Assembly: GCA_017963875.1 (NCBI GenBank)
Contig: JAGCTA010000092.1
Coordinates: 1-11,788, forward strand
Direction of reading: 5' to 3'
Origin: Victivallales bacterium
GTDB taxonomy: Bacteria; Verrucomicrobiota; Lentisphaeria; Oligosphaerales; Oligosphaeraceae
Length of the DNA stretch: 11,788 nucleotides
The notes beneath the pieces are model-generated. The model did no database searches and had not been told where the DNA came from. It saw only the letters and a program-made list of their open reading frames with translations. This document shows, in pieces, positions 1 to 6,061 of this stretch. Numbering within the stretch: position 1 is the stretch's first letter; each line of letters starts with the position of its first letter. Both the position numbers and the translations under genes were made by a program.

Positions 1-212
1 AATACACGGGCAAGGAAACGATTGACAATGCAGTCATGGCGTCGTACGGATTCTTCCCGTTCCCCGATGGCGTCGAAGTCGCCGCCAAGGCTGGCGTGAC
101 CGCGATCATCGCACCTTCTGGCTCGCTAAAGGATGCAGAAGTGATTCAGCGCGCCAATGAATTGGGCGTGGCGCTGTTCCATGCTCCAGAACGCGTCTTC
201 TCGCACCACTAG
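1..212 (+). CDS. purH: PurH, bifunctional AICAR transformylase/IMP cyclohydrolase (3' end only)
   Basis: This is the C-terminal 69 codons of a gene that enters from the left edge, read in the frame starting at base 3 and stopping at TAG 210-212. The peptide contains FFPFPDGVEVAAKAGVTAII, then APSGSLKDAEVI, and ends RVFSHH. This matches the conserved end of the AICAR transformylase domain of PurH (the FPFPD, GGS-type and terminal R-x-F-x-H elements). The enzyme performs the last two steps of de novo IMP synthesis in the cytoplasm: formyl transfer from 10-formyl-THF to AICAR, then ring closure by the N-terminal cyclohydrolase domain, which lies outside the window. The gene ends just before a hairpin and an intrinsic terminator. 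The family call is secure from the C-terminus; nothing can be said about the missing N-terminal domain. Confidence 0.93.
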   Translation, partial: YTGKETIDNAVMASYGFFPFPDGVEVAAKAGVTAIIAPSGSLKDAEVIQRANELGVALFHAPERVFSHH

Positions 213-225
213 GCATAGCGATTCT

Positions 226-250
226 GTGTCGCCAACGCCGTTGGCGACAC
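226..250. repeat. Perfect 11-bp inverted repeat downstream of purH
   Basis: GTGTCGCCAAC (226-236) is exactly complementary to GTTGGCGACAC (240-250), with a 3-nt GCC loop. It starts 13 nt after the purH stop. No T-tract follows, so it is not a canonical intrinsic terminator. It could protect the 3' end of the purH message or be a dispersed palindromic element. The structure is certain; its role is inference. Confidence 0.7.
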
Positions 251-270
251 CATATAAAAGTCTGTAAGCA

Positions 271-308
271 AACAACGCGCAGAGGTCTACCCCCGCGCGT
301 TGTTTTTT
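271..308 (+). terminator. Rho-independent terminator of purH
   Basis: A 10-bp stem, AACAACGCGC (271-280) with GCGCGTTGTT (295-304), encloses a 14-nt loop and runs into six Ts (303-308), the classic intrinsic terminator layout. It lies between the convergent purH and prenyl synthase genes. On the minus strand the stem is followed by a weaker T-rich stretch (TTGTTTGC), so it may also stop transcripts coming from the opposite gene. Confidence 0.85.
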
Positions 309-350
309 ATGTTCTCAATGCGCTCGTACTCAATTAGAATCATTGAATAC

Positions 351-1412
351 TCAGACTTCTCGCTTCAGCATTGAGAGCGACAGCTCCACAAGCATACGAT
401 GCTCCGCGGAAGGCGGCATGACTCCATGCAACACATTCAGCGCCTCATTGAGCGTTTTCTCCGCGGACTTCTTCACGGATTCCACCGCGCCGCTCTCAAC
501 CATCAGCCTGCGCACCTCGTCAATATCCGCCAAGGTCAAATCAGGCTGGCCGTAAAGTTCGAGAAAACGCTTTCTTTTGTTTTCATCAAGTCCGTTGAGC
601 GTGCGAACCGCCAGCAAGGTGCGTTTACCCTCGCGGATATCCGAGCCAACGGGCTTGCCCAGTTTTGCCGTGTCGCCAAACACGCCAAGCAAATCATCCT
701 GATATTGGAATGAAATGCCGAACAGGTTTCCAAAACGTCCCATGGCGTTCACGCGGTCGTCATCGATGGAATTCAGGCCAAGGGAAGTCCCCGTCGCCGT
801 GCTAAAACGAATCAGCGCACCAGTCTTGCCTGCAATCATGAGTTGGACAAGTGTTTCGGATACCTTTTCAAACGGCATGTGGCTGAATTCTACATCAAGT
901 TGTTCCCCTCCAATAAGTTCGCGCCCCATTCGGCCAAACATTTTCATTACAATGGCTGGAATGATGGTCGGATACGACGAATGCATCGAACACATCGCCT
1001 CAACGGACATGCCTTGCAGCAAATCGCCCGCAAGAATGGCGACGCTTTCGCCATACTCCGCCGCCTTACTCTCCGAAAGGCCGAAAAACTCCACTCCTTC
1101 TCGTGCGCCGATGACATGCCCTGAAGGGCGTCCCCTGCGCAGCGAGTCATGGTCAATGATATCATCATGGATCAATGACCAGTTATGATACATTTCCACC
1201 GCCATCGCCGCTGGGACGACGTCGGCGGCCTTTCCACCGAACGCGTCGCTGCATAGCATCAGAAGCACAGGGCGAAGACGTTTTCCTCCATTGAGAAGAT
1301 ATCCCTTCAATACTTCCAGAAGATGCTCTGGAATAACCCCCTTGCATCTGGCCAGACGAGTTTCAAGCGCTTCGTTGACCATTTGCTGATATGCAGTCAA
1401 ATCGGTACTCAT
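351..1412 (-). CDS. Polyprenyl (geranylgeranyl-type) diphosphate synthase
   Basis: A 353-aa trans-isoprenyl diphosphate synthase that condenses isopentenyl diphosphate onto an allylic primer in the cytoplasm. Visible motifs are GGKRLRP (42-48, IPP binding), the first aspartate-rich motif DDIID (83-87) followed by RRGRPSGH, ILAGDLL (126-132), GEQLDVEF (169-176), GKTGAL (195-200), and the second Asp motif QDDLLGVFGD (238-247) with GKPVGSDIREGKRT (252-265). The DDLLG form of the second motif is typical of IdsA-like synthases. A bulky Trp (78) lies five residues before the first DDxxD, a position where aromatic residues limit chain length in the family, so a C15-C20 product is inferred. About 18 extra residues (roughly 103-121) sit between the first motif and ILAGDLL. 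The ATG start has a purine-rich AAAGGAAA just upstream. The gene is convergent to purH and divergent from the sulfotransferase gene. Confidence 0.92.
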   Translation of the reverse strand: MSTDLTAYQQMVNEALETRLARCKGVIPEHLLEVLKGYLLNGGKRLRPVLLMLCSDAFGGKAADVVPAAMAVEMYHNWSLIHDDIIDHDSLRRGRPSGHVIGAREGVEFFGLSESKAAEYGESVAILAGDLLQGMSVEAMCSMHSSYPTIIPAIVMKMFGRMGRELIGGEQLDVEFSHMPFEKVSETLVQLMIAGKTGALIRFSTATGTSLGLNSIDDDRVNAMGRFGNLFGISFQYQDDLLGVFGDTAKLGKPVGSDIREGKRTLLAVRTLNGLDENKRKRFLELYGQPDLTLADIDEVRRLMVESGAVESVKKSAEKTLNEALNVLHGVMPPSAEHRMLVELSLSMLKREV

Positions 1413-1641
1413 TTTCCTTTGTCACCTTGTCTATTTTCAGCCTGTTAAATCGCTCATGACCATAAATTGCATGGAAACATAAAAAATACAAATATTTTCG
1501 TAGATTTTTCGCCAAAAATGACTGTACCTTTCCATTTCGGAGTTTATATTAATTATCAGCTTGATCCTGAAGCTCAAGCCACGATTACATTTGTAAGCAT
1601 CCTGAAAACTCATCCTCCAAAGAAGCAAGTTCAAAAGAGTC
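1413..1641. promoter_or_regulatory. Divergent AT-rich intergenic region, probable promoters on both strands
   Basis: This is the largest gap in the window, between the start of the minus-strand prenyl synthase gene and the plus-strand sulfotransferase gene, so both should be transcribed from it. It is clearly richer in A+T than the flanking genes, particularly 1456-1512 and 1541-1560. TATATT at 1545-1550 resembles a -10 box, and TTGATC at 1561-1566 resembles a -35 box, but neither has a good partner at the right spacing, so I do not assign an exact promoter. It is the most likely entry point for transcription of the whole sulfotransferase-to-phoH gene run. No riboswitch or convincing operator palindrome was recognised. 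Confidence 0.4.
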
Positions 1642-2388
1642 ATGACATTGATAACCATCATCGGGCGTGGTCATTCAGGGACCCGCGCAATATCCAACAC
1701 CCTCGCCGCCAGCGGCGTCTACATGGGTGAACCGCTAAACAAATCCTGGGACCTCATTCCTGCCGAAGACATGTATGACGCATGCAGAATCTTCGCAAAA
1801 TATGTCCGCTGGAATGGCGGATTGAATTGGAACTGGGATGACATCTTCACCATGGAAATTCCACGTGAATTCAAGGCGAAACTGTTTACCTTCCTGGAAA
1901 CCGTGCTTACCAGCGACGCCCCCGTCAAAGGCTGGAAAATTCCTGAAACGACACTCTGTTTCCCATGGATTTCACGCATCTTCCCAAACGCTAAGTACAT
2001 TTTCTGGATTCGCAACCCCAGGGATTGCATCCTTGGAGGACATTGCACGGATGACATGAACCGCTTCGGCGTCAGTTATCCCGACACCGACAACGACCGT
2101 CTGCGCCGTGCCTATTCATGGCGGTACCAATATGACCTTGTCAAAGCAACGCCACACCCAAAGAACTGGATTGAAGTCCGTCTTGAGGACTTTGTACTCA
2201 AGCAGGAAGAGACGCTTCAGCGCCTGGAGGATTTCCTTGGCATGAAACTCGTGCGCATTCCCGTCAAGCCAGAGGCCGTCGGAAGATGGAAACTGGATGA
2301 CCAGGACGCCACCACAGGGGAAAACTATTTTGACATATTCGAGCCAGCAATGCTCGAATACGGCTACGAGATTCCCGCATCGCACTAA
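1642..2388 (+). CDS. PAPS-dependent sulfotransferase family protein
   Basis: A 248-aa soluble protein of the P-loop-like sulfotransferase superfamily, which transfers sulfate from PAPS to hydroxyl or amino groups of carbohydrates, lipids or other acceptors. The N-terminal ITIIGRGHSGTR (residues 4-15) matches the 5'-phosphosulfate-binding loop. YIFWIRNPRDCILG (119-132) matches the 3'-phosphate-binding motif with its Arg (124). EVRLEDFVLKQEETLQRLEDFLG (positions 178-200) is the usual helix after the core, and VGRWK (213-217) fits the C-terminal PAPS-contacting segment. The Ser normally eight residues after the motif Arg is Gly132 here. There is no signal peptide or membrane segment, so it should act in the cytoplasm. 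The start has only a weak AAAAGAG upstream. It is first in the + strand gene run, 55 nt before the TolC-family start, so it may modify the exported substrate (inference). The acceptor is unknown, and some family members have diverged functions. Confidence 0.82.
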   Translation: MTLITIIGRGHSGTRAISNTLAASGVYMGEPLNKSWDLIPAEDMYDACRIFAKYVRWNGGLNWNWDDIFTMEIPREFKAKLFTFLETVLTSDAPVKGWKIPETTLCFPWISRIFPNAKYIFWIRNPRDCILGGHCTDDMNRFGVSYPDTDNDRLRRAYSWRYQYDLVKATPHPKNWIEVRLEDFVLKQEETLQRLEDFLGMKLVRIPVKPEAVGRWKLDDQDATTGENYFDIFEPAMLEYGYEIPASH

Positions 2389-2443
2389 GGTTAACGCATT
2401 CATCATCAAACCACGTTCCGATTTCTGCGTAGATTTCACCATC

Positions 2444-3895
2444 ATGAACTTCCGCCAAATCTTACGTGTTCTCTGGAGCATTGGAATGCTGCTCCACTTC
2501 GCAGCGGCAGCCCAGACGGCCTCGACAATTTCCGAACTATCCGCGTACATTCAGGAGGCGGAGGACAACAACCCCGCCATCCAGGAAGCACGGTGGACTG
2601 TCGAACAGGCGCTTATCAAGCACCAGGAACTGCTTGAGTTCCTAGATCCATCATTGTATGCCGCACTCGGCCATGCAGACAACTCCAAGGATGTCCCAGG
2701 CTCCAACCATTATAGTTCCACAACGAATGATGCCACCGAACTACAGACAGGCGTAGAAATTCCTTTTGCCGAGGGATTCTATCTGGCCATCGGGGGCGCC
2801 GAACGCATTCTTCATGGCCGTGAAGGGGATTCGCATATAACTCAGACGCTTGTCGGTGCACGCGTCCGCGTACCATTACTGCGTGACCGCGGCTTTGCGG
2901 AATTGGCAAACGACCGTGCCTTGGCGAAAGCCGAATACAACGCGGCGGTCGCCAACCTGCTCAAGCAGACGCAGATTATCCGCCGCAACGTCGTTCTGGC
3001 GTACATTGCCGCATACGAAAGCCAGATGTCCTACAAAGTCACGATTGAGGCGTCAGAGCGTTTCCGTCGTCTGGTTGACGAGGCCACGGAACTTGAACGG
3101 CTTGGTGTCATCCCCGCCTATCAGATTCACGACGCTCGCATGGACTACCAGATCGGTCTGGAGAATGAGGAAATCGCGAGAAACAAAGTCGAATTGAATC
3201 TGATTGCATTGTCAGCGGTGCTTGGCAAACATCGCGAGATACGCCTTCAGTTTGAAAACGATGACACGTTTCTGGTCACCAGGGCATCGGAGACGCCCGT
3301 CGTTCCGACCGTTAACCTGGAGCGTTCCTATGAAGCCCGAGGCTCGTATCTTGTGATTGAGAACACGATATCCCAAGTCCGTGCCCAAATACTTTCAGCC
3401 GAAGAAGAAATGAAGGACGACTTGTCACTGAATTTCGGCGCTGCTTGGCAGGCGGAATCGCATAACCGCGCCATCGGCACGCATGAACTGCTTGGAGATG
3501 AGCGGCAAGGGGCTGAAATCGCATTGGTTTGGAAGCGCAACCTTGACAACCGAGGACCACGCGCACGCCTCGCACGATACAACGCAAAAATCCAACAATT
3601 CAAACAGCAACTTCGAGCAGAGGCAATCTCCATTGAAACGGAAGTCCGAAATGAACTTAACAATCTCGCCACGGCGCGGCAGCGTCTGGAAATAGTCAAC
3701 AAAGGCATTGAGGCGGCTGAAAAGACACTGGAAGCCGAGCAGGAACGATTCAAACTAGGTCAATCGACCTCCAGCGTCGTCACAGACGCTCAAAAGGATT
3801 TGACCAGTCTGAAACAACGGTTGACTTCCGCTGCCGCAGACTTGCTCCGTGCCTGGGCAAATCTACAATACGCGACAGGATACGACATTAAATAG
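2444..3895 (+). CDS. TolC-family outer membrane efflux protein
   Basis: A 483-aa outer membrane channel subunit. I chose the ATG at 2444 because it opens a signal peptide (residues 1-23: Arg-containing start, hydrophobic LWSIGMLLHF, then AAAAQ for cleavage). The same frame is open back to 2297, inside the sulfotransferase gene, but that extension is not signal-like. The mature protein shows the two-fold TolC/OEP repeat. Repeat one holds VPLLRDRG (143-150), a long helical region, and LERLGVIPAYQIHDAR (217-232). Repeat two ends with ERFKLGQSTSSVVTDAQKDL (434-453) and a final AWANLQYATG. The F/LG-x-x-x/S-x-x-V/Q-hinge sequences are characteristic. TolC-type proteins form a trimeric beta-barrel plus an alpha-helical periplasmic tunnel docking to HlyD-type adaptors; such an adaptor and ABC exporters are encoded just downstream. 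The start lacks a clear ribosome binding site, so translational coupling to the gene 55 nt upstream is possible. Confidence 0.9.
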   Translation: MNFRQILRVLWSIGMLLHFAAAAQTASTISELSAYIQEAEDNNPAIQEARWTVEQALIKHQELLEFLDPSLYAALGHADNSKDVPGSNHYSSTTNDATELQTGVEIPFAEGFYLAIGGAERILHGREGDSHITQTLVGARVRVPLLRDRGFAELANDRALAKAEYNAAVANLLKQTQIIRRNVVLAYIAAYESQMSYKVTIEASERFRRLVDEATELERLGVIPAYQIHDARMDYQIGLENEEIARNKVELNLIALSAVLGKHREIRLQFENDDTFLVTRASETPVVPTVNLERSYEARGSYLVIENTISQVRAQILSAEEEMKDDLSLNFGAAWQAESHNRAIGTHELLGDERQGAEIALVWKRNLDNRGPRARLARYNAKIQQFKQQLRAEAISIETEVRNELNNLATARQRLEIVNKGIEAAEKTLEAEQERFKLGQSTSSVVTDAQKDLTSLKQRLTSAAADLLRAWANLQYATGYDIK

Positions 3896-3907
3896 TATTT
3901 AACTGAC

Positions 3908-3927
3908 GCTCTTTTCCCCATAAGAGC
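3908..3927 (+). other. Small hairpin between the TolC-family and zinc-ribbon genes
   Basis: GCTCTT (3908-3913) pairs with AAGAGC (3922-3927) around an 8-nt loop, 13 nt after the TolC-family stop. There is no T-tract, so it is not a convincing terminator. It may modestly affect mRNA processing within the operon, or mean nothing. Confidence 0.3.
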
Positions 3928-3985
3928 AGATAATTGCATCACAAAACAAAGCAAAAACAATCTTCAATGAACACGAGGTGACATC

Positions 3986-4807
3986 ATGCCATTGAACATT
4001 TTCGGACCGAAAAAAGACGAACCACAGGTAATCAAAAGCCAGACCGTGCTTGATATCGACACGGACTCTGGGTCAAATATGATGCTTTCCGATGAGCAGC
4101 GTGAAAACCTAGAACAGGACCTCGCCGTCCTCGGCGCTCAGGACGTCAAGGAAGAGAAAGTCCAGCAGGAAGCGGTCAAGGCGGTTGTCGAACAGGCAGA
4201 AGCCTCGCTTATCGAATTGCAGAAAATCAAGCTCGGCCGTTGCCCGAAATGCGGTGCGCACCTTTCCTCCCGTATCTCTGCAAATATCTGCGAAGAATGC
4301 GGATGGAACAAATACGACGTCCCGAAGTTCGGCAGAATCATCGTGCACCTCAAGGATGGTGAAACCGTCGAAGGCGAACACGGCTATGTTCTCAAGAACG
4401 GCTACTGCCTACTGACGCGCGGCGATGTCGTCTATGCGAAGTTTCCCCAGGATGCATACGCATGGATTGAATACAAATGGACGGAGGAGGAACTAGAGCA
4501 ACGTCGCCGTGCTCACAATGCGCAATTGCAGGTTCCCTGCGGCTGGTGCGGTGCTGACGCGGATGTCAACAAGGATGGATTCCATCTGGTCCATATCGCG
4601 TTCGGCAGTTCGCAGGAGCGGTATTGCTTCTGCTCCGACGAATGCTACGAAGCCTTCCGCAAGATGTATCCTTCCCGCGTCCATCGTAATTGCTATGAGA
4701 CCAACTGCAATGAGTGCAATCAATGCCTCAAGCGCTATGGAGACGAAGCCGAGGGCATCCGCGACCTCGCCAAAGACCGCATCCGCATGTCAAAATACAA
4801 CAACTGA
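3986..4807 (+). CDS. Cysteine-rich zinc-ribbon protein of unknown function, exporter-linked
   Basis: I do not recognise this 273-aa protein as a named family. It has 14 cysteines. The N-terminal 80 residues are acidic and helical, with a probable coiled coil at about 35-82. A zinc ribbon follows: C86-x2-C89-x12-C102-x2-C105. Residues 115-163 are beta-rich (FGRIIVHLKDGETVEG onward), possibly a small barrel. A second metal-binding region has C185-x2-C188, then YCFCSDEC (C214, C216, C220) followed by an aromatic-rich YEAF, resembling the TRASH/MYM-type treble-clef finger. The end carries C236-x4-C241-x2-C244-x2-C247. No signal peptide or membrane segment is seen, so it is probably cytoplasmic. 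This start has the clearest ribosome site of the cluster, GAGGTG at 3975-3980, five nt before ATG. It lies between the outer membrane factor and fusion protein genes, suggesting a regulatory, assembly or substrate-handling role for the exporter; that is inference only. Confidence 0.85.
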   Translation: MPLNIFGPKKDEPQVIKSQTVLDIDTDSGSNMMLSDEQRENLEQDLAVLGAQDVKEEKVQQEAVKAVVEQAEASLIELQKIKLGRCPKCGAHLSSRISANICEECGWNKYDVPKFGRIIVHLKDGETVEGEHGYVLKNGYCLLTRGDVVYAKFPQDAYAWIEYKWTEEELEQRRRAHNAQLQVPCGWCGADADVNKDGFHLVHIAFGSSQERYCFCSDECYEAFRKMYPSRVHRNCYETNCNECNQCLKRYGDEAEGIRDLAKDRIRMSKYNN

Positions 4808-4889
4808 CGACAAGACCGTCATCATAGGAATGCGGTGTTATCCGAATGACATTATCACCCCATAAACACATCAACTGAAAAGAAAAAAC

Positions 4890-6005
4890 ATGGGCGATCT
4901 ACGTACAACTCAAGGGGAAGACCATCCGCTACCCCAAAAGGAACAGAGAATCAGGCGTATTCGTTTCATCATCATCACGCTTCTGATACTGATTGCGATT
5001 TTTCTCATCGGGGCATTCGTCCCTGTGCCACGATATACGCTGGCCGAAGGCTATACGACCACGCTTGACTGGTGCCAAGTCACGCCTCCCGCGGCTGGGC
5101 AGGTAAAGAAAGTCCATGTCCGCACAGGCGCGCGTATTGAGAAAAACGCTCTTCTTGTGGAACTCGACGACACTATCGAACAGACCAACCTTGCCGAGGC
5201 GAAAGCACAACTCGACAAAATCAAACTCGATATCGTCACAAAAGAAGCGGAACTTGACAACGACATCGACAAACGGCGCACATCAAAGAACAAGGAGATT
5301 CGCGACAACCTCATCGCCATTGACAACGCGCAAAACAAATGCGACTCAGCCAAGACCGACATCACTAACGCGATGAATCTCATTGAGAAGGAATTGACAA
5401 ACCGAGACAGCCTCAAGGCAAAAATCCAGGTTTTCAGAAATGCCGAACTCGAACTCATATCCTCCAAGCAACGGGATATCAGCCTCAGACTGGAACTGGA
5501 ACTCATTGCACGCGATGAAGAAAAGAATCAGAAATTGATTCAGGCGCTCCGCCAGCAGATCACGTCGCAACAGGAACGCATCAACCGTCTGGAAGCGCTT
5601 CTTGACCAGAAGAAAATTCGCGCTCCGCAAGGCGGCTATGTCATCAAGCACACATTCGAGGAAGGGGAAAACCTTCTCAGCAACCAGGTCATCTATGAAA
5701 TCTACGACGGCAAACCTGAACTGAAAATCAAAATTCCAGAAAAGTACGCCACGAAAGTCAAGGTTGGAGACAAATACCGTGCGGAACTCAAGTCATACGA
5801 AGGACTTAAGAGTACCTATTTCTATGGCGAGGTCGTATATCTGAAGCCAGCCATCCAGACAGATGGCAACAACTCCTACCGAGGTGCCTTCTGCTCGTTT
5901 GACCCAGCAGAATACAATATTCCCTTCGGAACCACCTGCGAGGCACGCGTCTATTACGCAAAATCATCCCTCTGGTTCTTCATATTCGGCCTGGACTGGG
6001 AATAA
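4890..6005 (+). CDS. HlyD/EmrA-type membrane fusion protein (periplasmic adaptor)
   Basis: A 371-aa adaptor linking an inner membrane exporter to a TolC-type channel. Residues 1-23 are cytoplasmic and basic near the end. One uncleaved membrane anchor spans about 25-44 (FIIITLLILIAIFLIGAF). The first half of the lipoyl/barrel-sandwich domain is at about 60-95 (VTPPAAGQVKKVHVRTGARI, then LLVELDD). A long alpha-helical hairpin rich in charged residues and Leu occupies about 96-237. The second lipoyl half follows at 241-268 (KKIRAPQGGYVIKHTFEEGE), then a beta-rich C-terminal domain. It ends with a hydrophobic SLWFFIFGLDWE. There is no lipobox, so it is an anchored HlyD/EmrA-like rather than an AcrA-like lipoprotein adaptor. 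The start is preceded only by an A-rich stretch (GAAAAGAAAAAAC). It lies 82 nt after the zinc-ribbon gene and 48 nt before the first ABC gene, consistent with one tripartite export machine. Confidence 0.92.
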   Translation: MGDLRTTQGEDHPLPQKEQRIRRIRFIIITLLILIAIFLIGAFVPVPRYTLAEGYTTTLDWCQVTPPAAGQVKKVHVRTGARIEKNALLVELDDTIEQTNLAEAKAQLDKIKLDIVTKEAELDNDIDKRRTSKNKEIRDNLIAIDNAQNKCDSAKTDITNAMNLIEKELTNRDSLKAKIQVFRNAELELISSKQRDISLRLELELIARDEEKNQKLIQALRQQITSQQERINRLEALLDQKKIRAPQGGYVIKHTFEEGENLLSNQVIYEIYDGKPELKIKIPEKYATKVKVGDKYRAELKSYEGLKSTYFYGEVVYLKPAIQTDGNNSYRGAFCSFDPAEYNIPFGTTCEARVYYAKSSLWFFIFGLDWE

Positions 6006-6010
6006 TCCCC

Positions 6011-6061
6011 ATGCCCCAAGCGGCTGACAAGCCATTTTTGTCCAACCAGCGCAATGCCTGA
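6011..6061 (+). other. Possible 16-codon upstream ORF coupled to the first ABC gene
   Basis: Five nt after the fusion protein stop, an ATG opens a 16-codon frame (MPQAADKPFLSNQRNA). Its TGA (6059-6061) falls five nt after the first base of the ABC gene start at 6054, in a different frame. The ABC start itself has no Shine-Dalgarno, so translation through this short frame could deliver ribosomes to it. A GGGA at 5998-6001 is a weak, rather distant ribosome site. Chance is a fair alternative. Confidence 0.2.

Noticed and set aside
715..1188. A 157-codon plus-strand open frame
   Set aside because: It is antisense to the conserved core of the prenyl synthase; the peptide is low in recognisable structure and has no family-like motif.
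1522..1589. Possible sigma-70 promoter boxes (TATATT at 1545, TTGATC at 1561)
   Set aside because: Neither has a convincing partner box at 16-18 nt, so they are not reported as defined promoters, only as part of an AT-rich regulatory region.
2297..2443. In-frame N-terminal extension of the TolC-family gene by 49 codons, starting inside the sulfotransferase gene
   Set aside because: It would bury the signal peptide that begins at the ATG at 2444 and would overlap the sulfotransferase by 92 nt. The extension has no signal-like or family-like sequence.
3908..3927. Intrinsic terminator after the TolC-family gene
   Set aside because: The stem is only 6 bp with an 8-nt loop and no T-tract, so transcription probably continues into the zinc-ribbon gene.
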